DNA of 64,000 bases, from positions 62,001 through 126,000 of the forward strand of contig NZ_JABFVK010000015.1 in NCBI RefSeq assembly GCF_013362815.1, written 5' to 3'. The position numbers and the translations under genes are program-made. Below, piece after piece: positions 46,507 to 54,083 of this stretch. The notes below the pieces were generated by a model that was given only the letters and a program-made list of their open reading frames with translations, did not search any database and had not been told where the DNA came from. Source of the DNA: Hamadaea sp. (lineage in GTDB: Bacteria > Actinomycetota > Actinomycetes > Mycobacteriales > Micromonosporaceae). How positions within the stretch are numbered: the first letter of the stretch is position 1; each line of letters starts with the position of its first letter.

Positions 46507-47193
46507 ATGGCACCGGCGACGAGCGGCACGCGAGCCGCGGGCCGACCGACCCGGATGCCGCGGTCTGCCCGGCGTTCGCAGCTCCTGGCCGCGGCACAGG
46601 ACGTCTTCGTGGCGCAGGGGTATCACGCGGCGGCGATGGACGACATCGCTGAACGGGCCGGCGTCTCGAAACCCGTGCTCTACCAGCACTTTCCCGGCAA
46701 GCTGGAACTCTATTTGGCGTTGCTGGACACGCATTGCGACGCGATCATCGCCAAGATCCAGTCCGCGATGGAGGCGACGACCGACAACGCCGAACGCGTA
46801 CGCGGAGCGACGCACGCGTACTTCGATTTCGTCTCGCACGAGTCGGAGGCGTTCCGGCTGGTCTTCGAATCCGATCTGCGCAACGACCCGGCGGTTCGTG
46901 AGCGTGTCGAGCGTGTCGAGCAGGCCTCGGTCGAGGCGATAACCGCCACGATCATGGCCGACACCTCGGTCGACCGGGCCCGGGCGGAGATCCTGGCGGC
47001 CGGATTGACCGGCATCTCGCAGGTCGCCGCCCGCTATTGGCTGACCGGCGGCCGCGAGATCGCCCAGGAGGAGGCCGAGCGGCTGATCTCGGCGCTGTCC
47101 TGGCGCGGCATCGCGAGCTTCCCGCTCAGCGGCGACCACGCCGGTGACCCGGCAGGCGACTCCGGCGACGAGTCCGCCGAGGAATCCCGCTGA
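46507..47193 (+). CDS. TetR/AcrR family transcriptional regulator
   Basis: 228 residues from ATG 46507. After a ~20-residue basic arm the DNA-binding domain reads RRSQLLAAAQDVFVAQGYHA, then MDDIAERAGVSKPVLYQHFP and GKLELYLALL. The C-terminal domain is a ligand/dimer domain; the tail is acidic (GDSGDESAEES). It corresponds in position to Rv3208 of M. tuberculosis. Targets may include the divergent 835-residue gene, but no operator was identified. Confidence 0.93.
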   Translation: MAPATSGTRAAGRPTRMPRSARRSQLLAAAQDVFVAQGYHAAAMDDIAERAGVSKPVLYQHFPGKLELYLALLDTHCDAIIAKIQSAMEATTDNAERVRGATHAYFDFVSHESEAFRLVFESDLRNDPAVRERVERVEQASVEAITATIMADTSVDRARAEILAAGLTGISQVAARYWLTGGREIAQEEAERLISALSWRGIASFPLSGDHAGDPAGDSGDESAEESR

Positions 47194-47309
47194 GAATCCG
47201 CCTCCGGCGAACACGGTCGCACGAAGCCGAATCCGGCTGACACCGCGCGATAGTGTTTCGACAAACGGCGGCCGATGGCCGTCGCGCGCAACCGAGGAGG
47301 GACCCGTCC

Positions 47310-47537
47310 GTGGAGGTCAAGATCGGAGTGCAGTTCGCGGCCCGCGAGCTCGTGCTGGAGAGCACCCAGTCGCCTTCGGAGGTGGAGCAGCTGGTGACCG
47401 CCGCGCTCGAATCCGACTCGGGCGTGCTGGCCCTGACCGACGACAAGGGGCGCAAGGTCATCGTGCCGGTCGCGAAGCTGGCCTACATCGAGATCGCCGA
47501 GGCGCAGACGCGCCCGGTCGGCTTCGCCCCGCGCTGA
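47310..47537 (+). CDS. DUF3107 small protein
   Basis: 75 residues from GTG 47310 with GAGGAGG at 47294-47300. Sequence features are VEVKIGVQFAARELVLESTQ, ALTDDKGRKVIVPVAKLAYI and the ending GFAPR. It matches the short actinobacterial DUF3107 family (TB9.4 in M. tuberculosis), always near the same TetR gene. Function unknown. A perfect family A hairpin follows 14 bases after the stop. Confidence 0.9.
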   Translation: MEVKIGVQFAARELVLESTQSPSEVEQLVTAALESDSGVLALTDDKGRKVIVPVAKLAYIEIAEAQTRPVGFAPR

Positions 47538-47551
47538 CCCGCTCCCGACCT

Positions 47552-47616
47552 TGGCGCTGGATCAGGGTTCCGGGTCGAATCTTTCCCCAAGATTCGACCC
47601 GGAACCCTGATCCAGC
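47552..47616. repeat. Intergenic inverted repeat, family A copy 3 (perfect)
   Basis: Arms 47552-47581 and 47587-47616 are exact reverse complements over 30 bases with a TCCCC centre. The left arm begins GCGCTGGATCAGGGTTCCGG. It lies between convergent genes and probably terminates both transcripts. Confidence 0.95.
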
Positions 47617-47628
47617 GCAGATCAAGCG

Positions 47629-48270
47629 TCAATTGTTGAGGCCGACGGCGGCCATCCGCTCGGCGTGCGCCTGCTTGAGCCGGGTGAACAGCCGCTCCCC
47701 CACTTCGGCGTCGCCGATCAATGCGACGAGGTCGCTGTGCTCGCCCGCGACCCGGACCGCCTGCGACAACGCCTCACCGACCAGCCGCCGGGCCCACATC
47801 GACAGCCGGTTGGCCACCTTAGGGTCGACCGCGATCGCGCTGCGGATCTCGGCCGAGGCGAACTCGTCGTATGCGTCGTCGTGCAGAACCTGGAGCACCA
47901 GTTCCCGGTCGGGCTCGTCGAGGTGCTCGGCGATCTCCCGGAAGAAGTCGTCGGCGATCCCGTCCCCGATGTACGCCTTGGTCAGCGCCTCGAGCCAGTC
48001 GGTCGGCTCGGTCGCCTCGTGATACGAAGCGAGCGCGCCGAGGAAGGGGCTCATCGCCTCGGGCGGATCGATCCCGGCCGACGCGAGCCGGTCGGTGATC
48101 CGGCGATAGTTGGCGATCTCGACCGCCGCCATTTCGCAGAGCACCGCCCGTCGATGCAGGTCGGGGGCCAGCCGGGCGTCGGCCGCCATCCGGTCGAAGG
48201 CCAGGAGTTCGGCGTACGCGAGCATGCCGAGGAGGTCGCGGAAGCCGGGCGGGGGTGTGTTCTCGGACAC
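47629..48270 (-). CDS. Ferritin-like / MiaE-type fold protein
   Basis: 213 residues from GTG 48270 (AGGG eight bases upstream); GTG 48279 is an alternative. The chain is mostly helical, with LAYAELLAFDRMAADARLAP and LCEMAAVEIANYRRI, carrying Glu residues in the spacing of di-iron four-helix bundles, then YIGDGIADDFFREIAEHLD and DDAYDEFASAEIR. It corresponds to the Rv3210c-type protein beside the DEAD helicase in mycobacteria. Metal binding and activity are inferred only. Confidence 0.82.
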   Translation of the reverse strand: MSENTPPPGFRDLLGMLAYAELLAFDRMAADARLAPDLHRRAVLCEMAAVEIANYRRITDRLASAGIDPPEAMSPFLGALASYHEATEPTDWLEALTKAYIGDGIADDFFREIAEHLDEPDRELVLQVLHDDAYDEFASAEIRSAIAVDPKVANRLSMWARRLVGEALSQAVRVAGEHSDLVALIGDAEVGERLFTRLKQAHAERMAAVGLNN

Positions 48271-48349
48271 GTTTGGCACCCTACAACGCGAACGCCGTCT
48301 TGTGATCACACGACTACCCAGTGCGCGGAACGCCCCTTTCGGCGTACCA

Positions 48350-48553
48350 TATAGATGTTGTCGCAGGCCGCTCCGGCCTGCGACCCGCATGCGGCCCCCG
48401 GGCTTGCCGGCTGATGAGCAGCCTGGCGCACGGGCGCGGCCCACGCGAACCCGCAGGCGCACCGCACTGACCGCGCCGAATACACAGCGCGCCCCATACC
48501 CAGAAGTTGCTCGAGAGCAAGGGGGCGCATGAGAGAGGGCACCCCACAACTCC
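48350..48553 (+). promoter_or_regulatory. Promoter-like element and structured leader of the DEAD helicase gene
   Basis: TATAGA at 48350-48355 resembles a -10 box, with no good -35. Just downstream is a perfect 10-base stem GTCGCAGGCC/GGCCTGCGAC (48360-48369 with 48375-48384), which would form the 5' end of the RNA. Nearer the gene, GCGCCCC/GGGGCGC (48489-48495 with 48522-48528) encloses a TTGCT-CGAG-AGCAA hairpin. No close Shine-Dalgarno precedes ATG 48554. The leader is about 190 bases and may control translation. Confidence 0.5.
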
Positions 48554-50131
48554 ATGAGCACCACTTCTACCTTTGCTGATCTGGGTGTACGCCCAGAGAC
48601 CGTTGCCGCACTCAGCGAGATCGGCATCACCCACGCATTCGCGATCCAGGAGTACGCGCTGCCGATCGCGCAGCGCGGCGCCGACCTGATCGGGCAGGCC
48701 CCGACGGGGACCGGCAAGACGTTCGGCTTCGGCCTGCCGCTGGTGGACCGGGTCGTCAGCCCCGAGGAGGGTGGCGACGGCGCTCCGCAGGCGCTCGTCG
48801 TCGTCCCGACCCGGGAGCTCGGCCTGCAGGTCGCCAAGGACCTCGCCGCCGCTGGAAAGCTGCGGGGCGTCCGCGTCCTGCCGATCTACGGCGGCGTCGC
48901 GTACGAGCCGCAGATCGACGCGCTGAAGAAGGGCGTCGAGATCCTCGTCGCCACCCCGGGCCGGCTGCTCGACCTGATCAAGCAGAAGCACCTCAAGCTC
49001 AACAGCGTCTTCGCGATCGTCCTCGACGAGGCCGACCGCATGCTCGACCTGGGCTTCCTCGACGACGTCGAGAAGATCCTCTCGCTGCTGCCCGAGCAGC
49101 GCCAGACCATGCTGTTCTCGGCGACCATGCCGGACGCGATCGTGGCCCTGTCCCGCCGCTTCCTGCGCTCGCCGATCACGGTGCACGCCGGTCACTCGGA
49201 GGAGCTCGGCGACCGGGTGAGCCCGCAGACGAAGCAGTTCGTCTACCGGACGCACTCGCTGAACAAGCTGGAGATGCTGGCCCGCATCCTGCAGGCCAAG
49301 GACCGCGGTCTGACCATGGTCTTCAGCCGTACCAAGCGCAACTGTGACCGGGTCACCGAGGACCTCGACTTCCGCGGGTTCGCCGCGGCGGCCGTCCACG
49401 GCGACCTCAACCAGGGCGCGCGGGAGCGGGCACTGCGCGCGTTCCGGGCCGGCAAGATCGACGTCCTGGTCGCGACCGACGTCGCCGCCCGCGGCATCGA
49501 CATCGCCGCGGTCACGCACGTGATCAACTTTGACTGCCCCGAGGACCCGGAGACCTACGTCCACCGGATCGGGCGTACCGGTCGCGCGGGTGCAACCGGC
49601 GTCGCGGTCACGTTCGTGGACTGGGAAGACATGCCGCGCTGGCGGATCATCGACAAGACGCTCGAGATCGGCGAGCCCGAGCCACGCGAGACCTACCACA
49701 CCTCGGACTGGCTCTACTCAGACCTCGACATCCCGGCCGACGCCGCCGCGACCCTGCCGTCCGCGCAGCGCTCACGGGCCGGTCTGGCCGCGGAGAAGGA
49801 AGAGGACCTCGGGGGTGGCAGCCGCCGCGGCTCCCGTCCAGTCCGTGGCCGGTCCCGCCGCTCTTCCACTGGTACGCGTGACGCAGCACCCGCCGAGGCC
49901 ACAGTGGCCGAAGGCGAACCCGCCGACCGCGAACCGCGTCAGCGCCAGCGTCGCCGCAACGGCGAAGTCGTCAAGGGCGACGCGACGCAGATCCTCTTCT
50001 CCGACCCGAACGGGCCCACTGCACCCGACCCGGTAGCGGCCTCGGCCGGCGCCGCCGACGGGGCTGCGAAGGCGCGCCGCCGTCGCCGGAGCCCGCGCAA
50101 GCCGGGTTCGGCACCCGCCGCCACCGACTGA
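48554..50131 (+). CDS. DEAD-box RNA helicase (RhlE-like)
   Basis: 525 residues from ATG 48554. All core motifs are present: the Q-motif FADLGVRPETVAALSEIGIT...AIQ, motif I APTGTGKT, PTRELGLQ, TPGRLLD, DEADRMLDLGF, SATMPD, VLVATDVAARGIDI and HRIGRTGR. The C-terminal ~140 residues are basic and low-complexity (GSRRGSRPVRGRSRR, KARRRRRSPRK), typical for RNA binding. It unwinds RNA in ribosome assembly or decay. A leader with hairpins precedes it. Confidence 0.94.
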   Translation: MSTTSTFADLGVRPETVAALSEIGITHAFAIQEYALPIAQRGADLIGQAPTGTGKTFGFGLPLVDRVVSPEEGGDGAPQALVVVPTRELGLQVAKDLAAAGKLRGVRVLPIYGGVAYEPQIDALKKGVEILVATPGRLLDLIKQKHLKLNSVFAIVLDEADRMLDLGFLDDVEKILSLLPEQRQTMLFSATMPDAIVALSRRFLRSPITVHAGHSEELGDRVSPQTKQFVYRTHSLNKLEMLARILQAKDRGLTMVFSRTKRNCDRVTEDLDFRGFAAAAVHGDLNQGARERALRAFRAGKIDVLVATDVAARGIDIAAVTHVINFDCPEDPETYVHRIGRTGRAGATGVAVTFVDWEDMPRWRIIDKTLEIGEPEPRETYHTSDWLYSDLDIPADAAATLPSAQRSRAGLAAEKEEDLGGGSRRGSRPVRGRSRRSSTGTRDAAPAEATVAEGEPADREPRQRQRRRNGEVVKGDATQILFSDPNGPTAPDPVAASAGAADGAAKARRRRRSPRKPGSAPAATD

Positions 50132-50141
50132 TCCCCGCGAT

Positions 50142-50265
50142 GCTGGCGGACGGCATGATCGAGTGCCCTCCGCCAGCGATCTGGGGCCCGAAATAGAGAT
50201 CATGTGCCGCTGGCCAGCGCTAGAACGACCTGTAAGCGCTGGCGGACGGCACATGATCTCTATTT
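50142..50265. repeat. Two adjacent inverted repeats after the helicase gene
   Basis: First stem: GCTGGCGGA (50142-50150) with TCCGCCAGC (50169-50177). Second: 50191-50221 pairs with 50235-50265 at 27 of 31 positions, beginning AAATAGAGATCATGTGCCG. Parts of the first hairpin (GCTGGCGGACGGCA...ATGATC) recur in the second, suggesting partial duplication. They lie between two genes in the same direction. Confidence 0.88.
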
Positions 50266-50386
50266 GCGTCCGGATATTGCTGACGACCGGCGCATGATCA
50301 TGGCTTGTCGTCCACATGCCTTCGTTGTCCACAGACGGGGCCAAAGGCGAAGTGACCACTGGCTCCGCACCGTCGACTCTTGTCCG

Positions 50387-51289
50387 ATGCACGATCTGTT
50401 GCACGCAGAGGTCGATCGTCACAGCGGTCTAGTGATCGTCTCGAATCTGGCAGACAGCGTCCCTCGGTGGGTCGTCGACAACGCTGTGCGTACCGGTGAA
50501 CTGATCCGGCTTTGGCCGGGCGTTTACCGGTACGCCGAAGGCCCGGTAGTCGACCCACGCCGGGCGGTGATCGCGTACGCCGGCGACCAAGCCGCGCTGA
50601 GCCACACCTCGGCGCTGGTCGTGTGGGGTCTGGTGGCCACGGAGCCGGACGGCGTCTTCCACGTCACCGTGCCCCGCGAGCGACGGTTGCGGTCGAGGGC
50701 CGGGCTCGTCGTGCATACCCGTGATTCGTTCACTCTCACGCCGCCGGAGGTGGTCCAGCGATCGGGGTTGCCCGTCACCGCGTTGGACGATTCGCTGGTC
50801 GCCGCCTGGCCTCTCGCCGCTGAACCGCAGCGCGTCGGCATCGTGCTCGACGCCATCGGCGAACGTCTCACCTTGCCGATCCGCATCGCGGAAGCCGTAG
50901 GCCGGACGAGGACGGTGGTCGACCGCGCCAGCCTCGTCCGGCTCGTCGACCGACTGGCGGGAGGCTGCCGCAGCCAGCTGGAGTTGTTCGGCGCGGACCA
51001 CGTCTTCACCGGGCCGGACCTGCCGGATTTCCGGCGGCAAGTGCCGGTGATCGTGGCCGGCCGAACCTTCTACCTCGACCTCTATGCCGAACGAGAGCGG
51101 GTGGACATCGAGCTGGACGGCGCATCCTGGCATGGATCGGCACAGCAACGGGAACGGGACGTCCGCCGCGACGCCGCTCTGGCGACGGTGGGAATCCTCG
51201 TCGTGCGCTATACCTATCGGCGGCTCGTGAGCGACTCGGAGGGCGTGCGGCGCGAGCTGGGCAGGATTCTGGCACGGCGGCGAAATTGA
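50387..51289 (+). CDS. AbiEi-type antitoxin domain + DUF559 endonuclease-like protein
   Basis: 300 residues from ATG 50387 (MHDLLHAEVDRHSGLVIVSN); a longer in-frame start at 50204 would run through the inverted repeats. The N-terminal part resembles the AbiEi winged-helix/effector region (RTGELIRLWPGVYRYA, AALSHTSALVVWGL). The C-terminal part is a DUF559/Vsr-like nuclease fold: FYLDLYAERERVDIELDGAS, then RERDVRRDAALATVGILVVRYTYRRL. No partner toxin (AbiEii nucleotidyltransferase) lies next to it, so it is probably a stand-alone actinobacterial member of unknown role. Confidence 0.75.
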   Translation: MHDLLHAEVDRHSGLVIVSNLADSVPRWVVDNAVRTGELIRLWPGVYRYAEGPVVDPRRAVIAYAGDQAALSHTSALVVWGLVATEPDGVFHVTVPRERRLRSRAGLVVHTRDSFTLTPPEVVQRSGLPVTALDDSLVAAWPLAAEPQRVGIVLDAIGERLTLPIRIAEAVGRTRTVVDRASLVRLVDRLAGGCRSQLELFGADHVFTGPDLPDFRRQVPVIVAGRTFYLDLYAERERVDIELDGASWHGSAQQRERDVRRDAALATVGILVVRYTYRRLVSDSEGVRRELGRILARRRN

Positions 51290-51314
51290 CCGTACGCGTG
51301 CGAAGCTTTCCTGC

Positions 51315-52277
51315 GTGGAGACGGTTCACGGGGTACTGATCGCGCTCGCGGAGCGATATTCGTTCGCAGACGTCGCCGCCCTGGTCGCGCAGGGGGCCGA
51401 CGTCGAGTTGAGCACCCGCGAGATCGCCCAGGTGCAGCAACTGTGCGTCTTCGGCCAGCGGCTGATGGATCTCGACGCGGAGGATTTCGGCGAGGATCAT
51501 GTGCCGGCCGATCTGCGTACGCGGGCACTCGCGTGCCGGATGCCGCAGGCTCCGGGAGAGCACGATCGCGGCGCACTGCGGTCGCTGCGTCCGGCGTACG
51601 CACTCCTGCTGGAGGTCATCGCGGCACGCTGGGAGCGCCGGGAGATGACCGGCGTGGTGGCCGCCGTCCACATCGTCAGCGAATACGCGTCGTTGCTGGT
51701 CTGGGAGCAGGTGCTGGGGCACGCGGGCGATCCGGCTCGGCTGCCGGCCGACGTACGCGGGGAGAACAGCCTCTGGGGCGAAGACACCCGTGAATGCCCA
51801 CAGACGAAGGCGGAGAAGTCGGCGGCTTCGCGCTCGCTGAAGGTGGCGCATGAGCCGCCGAGCGGCTGGCGGGCGTACCTCGACCGGCTGCATTCGATCA
51901 CCTCGCACGCGTTCGGAGTGTGCGCCGCGGCTTGCCCCCGGCCCTGTTCGGTGCTGTTGCGGCACAGTCAGGCGGAGATCGAGCTGCTCGACATCGGCTG
52001 CAAACTGGCGGCCACGCTCGGCGATTCCGGACTGGTACGCCTAAGGCACGCCGCCCCGGTGGGCCACGGGTTCGGCGTCCCGTCCCGAGACGAAGTGCTT
52101 GAGGCGTGGGAGCGGGGCCGCCCGGCGTTGGCGAAGCACGCCCCGGCGGTCGAGGAGCCGGACGGTTACCCGTTGCCCGGCTTCCCGGCGTTGATCAGTG
52201 CATTGGCCGGTACGCAGATCCGCCCGTCGACGCTGCTCGCCGACACCGCACGAGAACTCGCGCTCGCCCTCAAGTAG
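51315..52277 (+). CDS. Protein of unknown function, 320 aa
   Basis: 320 residues from GTG 51315, 25 bases after the AbiEi/DUF559 gene. It looks soluble and mostly helical. Features seen are an N-terminal FADVAALVAQGADVELSTRE, a His/Trp-containing stretch (VAAVHIVSEYASLLVWEQVL), and a Cys cluster FGVCAAACPRPCSVLL in the middle that might bind metal. No family recognised. It ends eight bases before the inverted repeat at 52286. Confidence 0.65.
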   Translation: METVHGVLIALAERYSFADVAALVAQGADVELSTREIAQVQQLCVFGQRLMDLDAEDFGEDHVPADLRTRALACRMPQAPGEHDRGALRSLRPAYALLLEVIAARWERREMTGVVAAVHIVSEYASLLVWEQVLGHAGDPARLPADVRGENSLWGEDTRECPQTKAEKSAASRSLKVAHEPPSGWRAYLDRLHSITSHAFGVCAAACPRPCSVLLRHSQAEIELLDIGCKLAATLGDSGLVRLRHAAPVGHGFGVPSRDEVLEAWERGRPALAKHAPAVEEPDGYPLPGFPALISALAGTQIRPSTLLADTARELALALK

Positions 52278-52285
52278 TCACGGCG

Positions 52286-52351
52286 CATGATCGAGTGAGC
52301 CGAAAACGTCGGTGAGTGCCGCCTGCGACGCTTTCAGCTCACTTGATCATG
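52286..52351. repeat. Inverted repeat overlapping the 3' end of the YdeI-like gene
   Basis: CATGATCGAGTGAGCCGAAA... (52286-52311) pairs with 52326-52351 at 23 of 26 positions, with a 14-base loop. The right arm supplies the last codons and stop (52339-52341) of the convergent YdeI-like gene. It lies between two convergent genes. Confidence 0.88.
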
Positions 52352-52707
52352 TTGGATTCGATGCCCCACCGCCCATCGGCCCGAGCCGCGTCGACCTCGA
52401 CCTGCCCCGGTGCCCTCATGCGGCCCGAAGCGATCAGCTTGGCGACGAGGTCCTTGTTCACCTGAGACCACGGACTCCGAGGGCGCCGCCGGGAGTATCG
52501 CTGAAGGAAGAAGTCCTGGTCGAGCGGCTTGCGGTGGCTGCTGATCCAGCCGTAGCAGAGCCCGACCTCGACGGCGTCCATGTTCGACAGCGTCACCAAG
52601 GAAGAGCCCTTCTTCGCGATCTTCAACCAGATCGCCTCCTCCTGGGCATGGTGTTCCTCCAGCCAGGCGGCGAAAGCAGCCGCGTCGACGAAAACGAGCG
52701 GGTTCAT
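52339..52707 (-). CDS. YdeI/OmpD-associated family protein, C-terminally shortened
   Basis: 122 residues from ATG 52707. PLVFVDAAAFAAWLEEHHAQ, EEAIWLKIAKKGSS, MDAVEVGLCYGWISSHRKPL and FFLQRYSRRRPRSPWSQVNK are diagnostic of the YdeI family. Members usually run to about 190 residues, continuing after the ADGRW segment; here the frame ends ADGRW-GIESNMIK within an inverted repeat. Loss of the last ~70 residues suggests a truncated, perhaps non-functional gene. It overlaps the VOC gene by four bases. Confidence 0.8.
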   Translation of the reverse strand: MNPLVFVDAAAFAAWLEEHHAQEEAIWLKIAKKGSSLVTLSNMDAVEVGLCYGWISSHRKPLDQDFFLQRYSRRRPRSPWSQVNKDLVAKLIASGRMRAPGQVEVDAARADGRWGIESNMIK

Positions 52708-53090
52708 GAGAGAACCTCGAGGTAGTGCGCATTCGACATGACGCCGAGGATGTTGCCGAACGGGTCCACGACCGAGGCGGTCACGAAACCGGGCCCCCAT
52801 TCACGGATGCCCTGATATTCGGTCGCGCCCATCGCAAGCAGCCGGGCGAAAGTGCCGGGAAGGTCGTCGACGTGCCAGTACGCGATCACCCCGGCCGGAC
52901 CGCCGGCAGCCGGGGCGAAGCGCCGGTCGATGATGCCGAGTTCGTGCTGGTAGTCGCCGATGCGGAATTCCCGGTAGCCGTCGCGCACGAAGTAGGGCTC
53001 GACGCCGAGGAGGTCGGCGTACCACCGGGCGGCGGCGTCCAGGTCGTCGGCGAAGAGGCTGATGGTGGCGAGTCCGCGAAGTGTGCTCAT
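52704..53090 (-). CDS. VOC (glyoxalase/bleomycin-resistance fold) protein
   Basis: 128 residues from ATG 53090. A single-polypeptide vicinal-oxygen-chelate fold with paired beta-alpha-beta-beta-beta modules: ATISLFADDLDAAARWYADL (helix after strand 1), REFRIGDYQHELGII, then VIAYWHVDDLPGTFARLLAM and VDPFGNILGVM. Substrate unknown. It is the first gene of a two-gene unit with the shortened YdeI gene, divergent from the WYL regulator by 42 bases, so WYL control is plausible. Confidence 0.88.
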   Translation of the reverse strand: MSTLRGLATISLFADDLDAAARWYADLLGVEPYFVRDGYREFRIGDYQHELGIIDRRFAPAAGGPAGVIAYWHVDDLPGTFARLLAMGATEYQGIREWGPGFVTASVVDPFGNILGVMSNAHYLEVLS

Positions 53091-53132
53091 GAAGATCAGC
53101 GTAGGCGTACTTGTGGAACGTATGATTCCTCA

Positions 53133-54083
53133 ATGCTGGAAACTTCGGTCCGACTTCTGCGGCTGCTTGCGCTGTTGCAGTCGCGCCGCGACTGGTCGGG
53201 GGCCGACCTGGCCGACCGCCTCGAGGTGACCAGCCGGACCGTACGCAACGACATCGAGCGCCTGCGCATCCTCGGCTACGAGATCCACTCCAGTACCGGG
53301 ATCACCGGCGGTTACCGGCTCGGTCCGGGCAAGACGGTGCCGCCGTTGCTGCTCGACGACGAGGAGGCGGTCGCCGTCGCGGTGGGGCTCAGCGCGGCGG
53401 CGGCTGGTTCGGTGGCAGGCATCGAGGAGCCGTCGGTACGCGCCCTGGCGAAGTTGCAGCAGACCCTCCCCGCAAGGCTGCGTGGGCAGGTGGACGCCCT
53501 GAGAAGGGCGACCGTCTTCGCGGCGGGCGGTGGACCTGCGGTCGACCCGCAGAACCTGACCGTCATCGCCGCCGCCATCCGAGACCACGAGCGCCTGCGA
53601 TTCGACTACACGGGACACTCCGGCGACACCGTTCGCAGCGTCGAGCCGCAGCGCCTGGTCTACACCGGACAGCGGTGGTACCTGCTGGCCTGGGATCTCG
53701 ATCGGGGCGATTGGCGTACCTTCCGGGCGGATCGGATCGCGCCCCGGCCACCGGCGGGTCCCCGGTTCACACCGAGGGATCTGACCGACGAGGAGGCGAC
53801 CGACCGCGTACGCCGGGGTGTCGGCGCGGCGGCGTGGCCCCATCAGGCGGAGATCAGGCTTCACGCCTCGGCCGAGACGCTGGCCGGCCGGATACCGCCG
53901 GAGGCAGGTCTCCTCGTCCCGATCGACGACGAGACCTGCCTCTTCCAGACCGGCACGAACTCGCTGCTCGGCCTGGTCACCTACGTCACGAAGCTCGGCG
54001 TCGGGTTCACCGCGGTCAACCCGCCCGAGCTTCGTGATCTCCTGCGGCAGCTCGCCGCGGCCTACTCAGCGGCGGCCGAGTAG
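53133..54083 (+). CDS. HTH + WYL domain transcriptional regulator
   Basis: 316 residues from ATG 53133. An N-terminal HTH_11-type winged helix ([40 protein letters not shown]) is followed by a WYL domain with [20 protein letters not shown], and a C-terminal WCX-type region. WYL domains sense nucleic-acid or nucleotide ligands. It is divergent from the VOC-YdeI pair. Its 3' end overlaps the convergent copA by 22 bases. Confidence 0.92.
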   Translation: MLETSVRLLRLLALLQSRRDWSGADLADRLEVTSRTVRNDIERLRILGYEIHSSTGITGGYRLGPGKTVPPLLLDDEEAVAVAVGLSAAAAGSVAGIEEPSVRALAKLQQTLPARLRGQVDALRRATVFAAGGGPAVDPQNLTVIAAAIRDHERLRFDYTGHSGDTVRSVEPQRLVYTGQRWYLLAWDLDRGDWRTFRADRIAPRPPAGPRFTPRDLTDEEATDRVRRGVGAAAWPHQAEIRLHASAETLAGRIPPEAGLLVPIDDETCLFQTGTNSLLGLVTYVTKLGVGFTAVNPPELRDLLRQLAAAYSAAAE

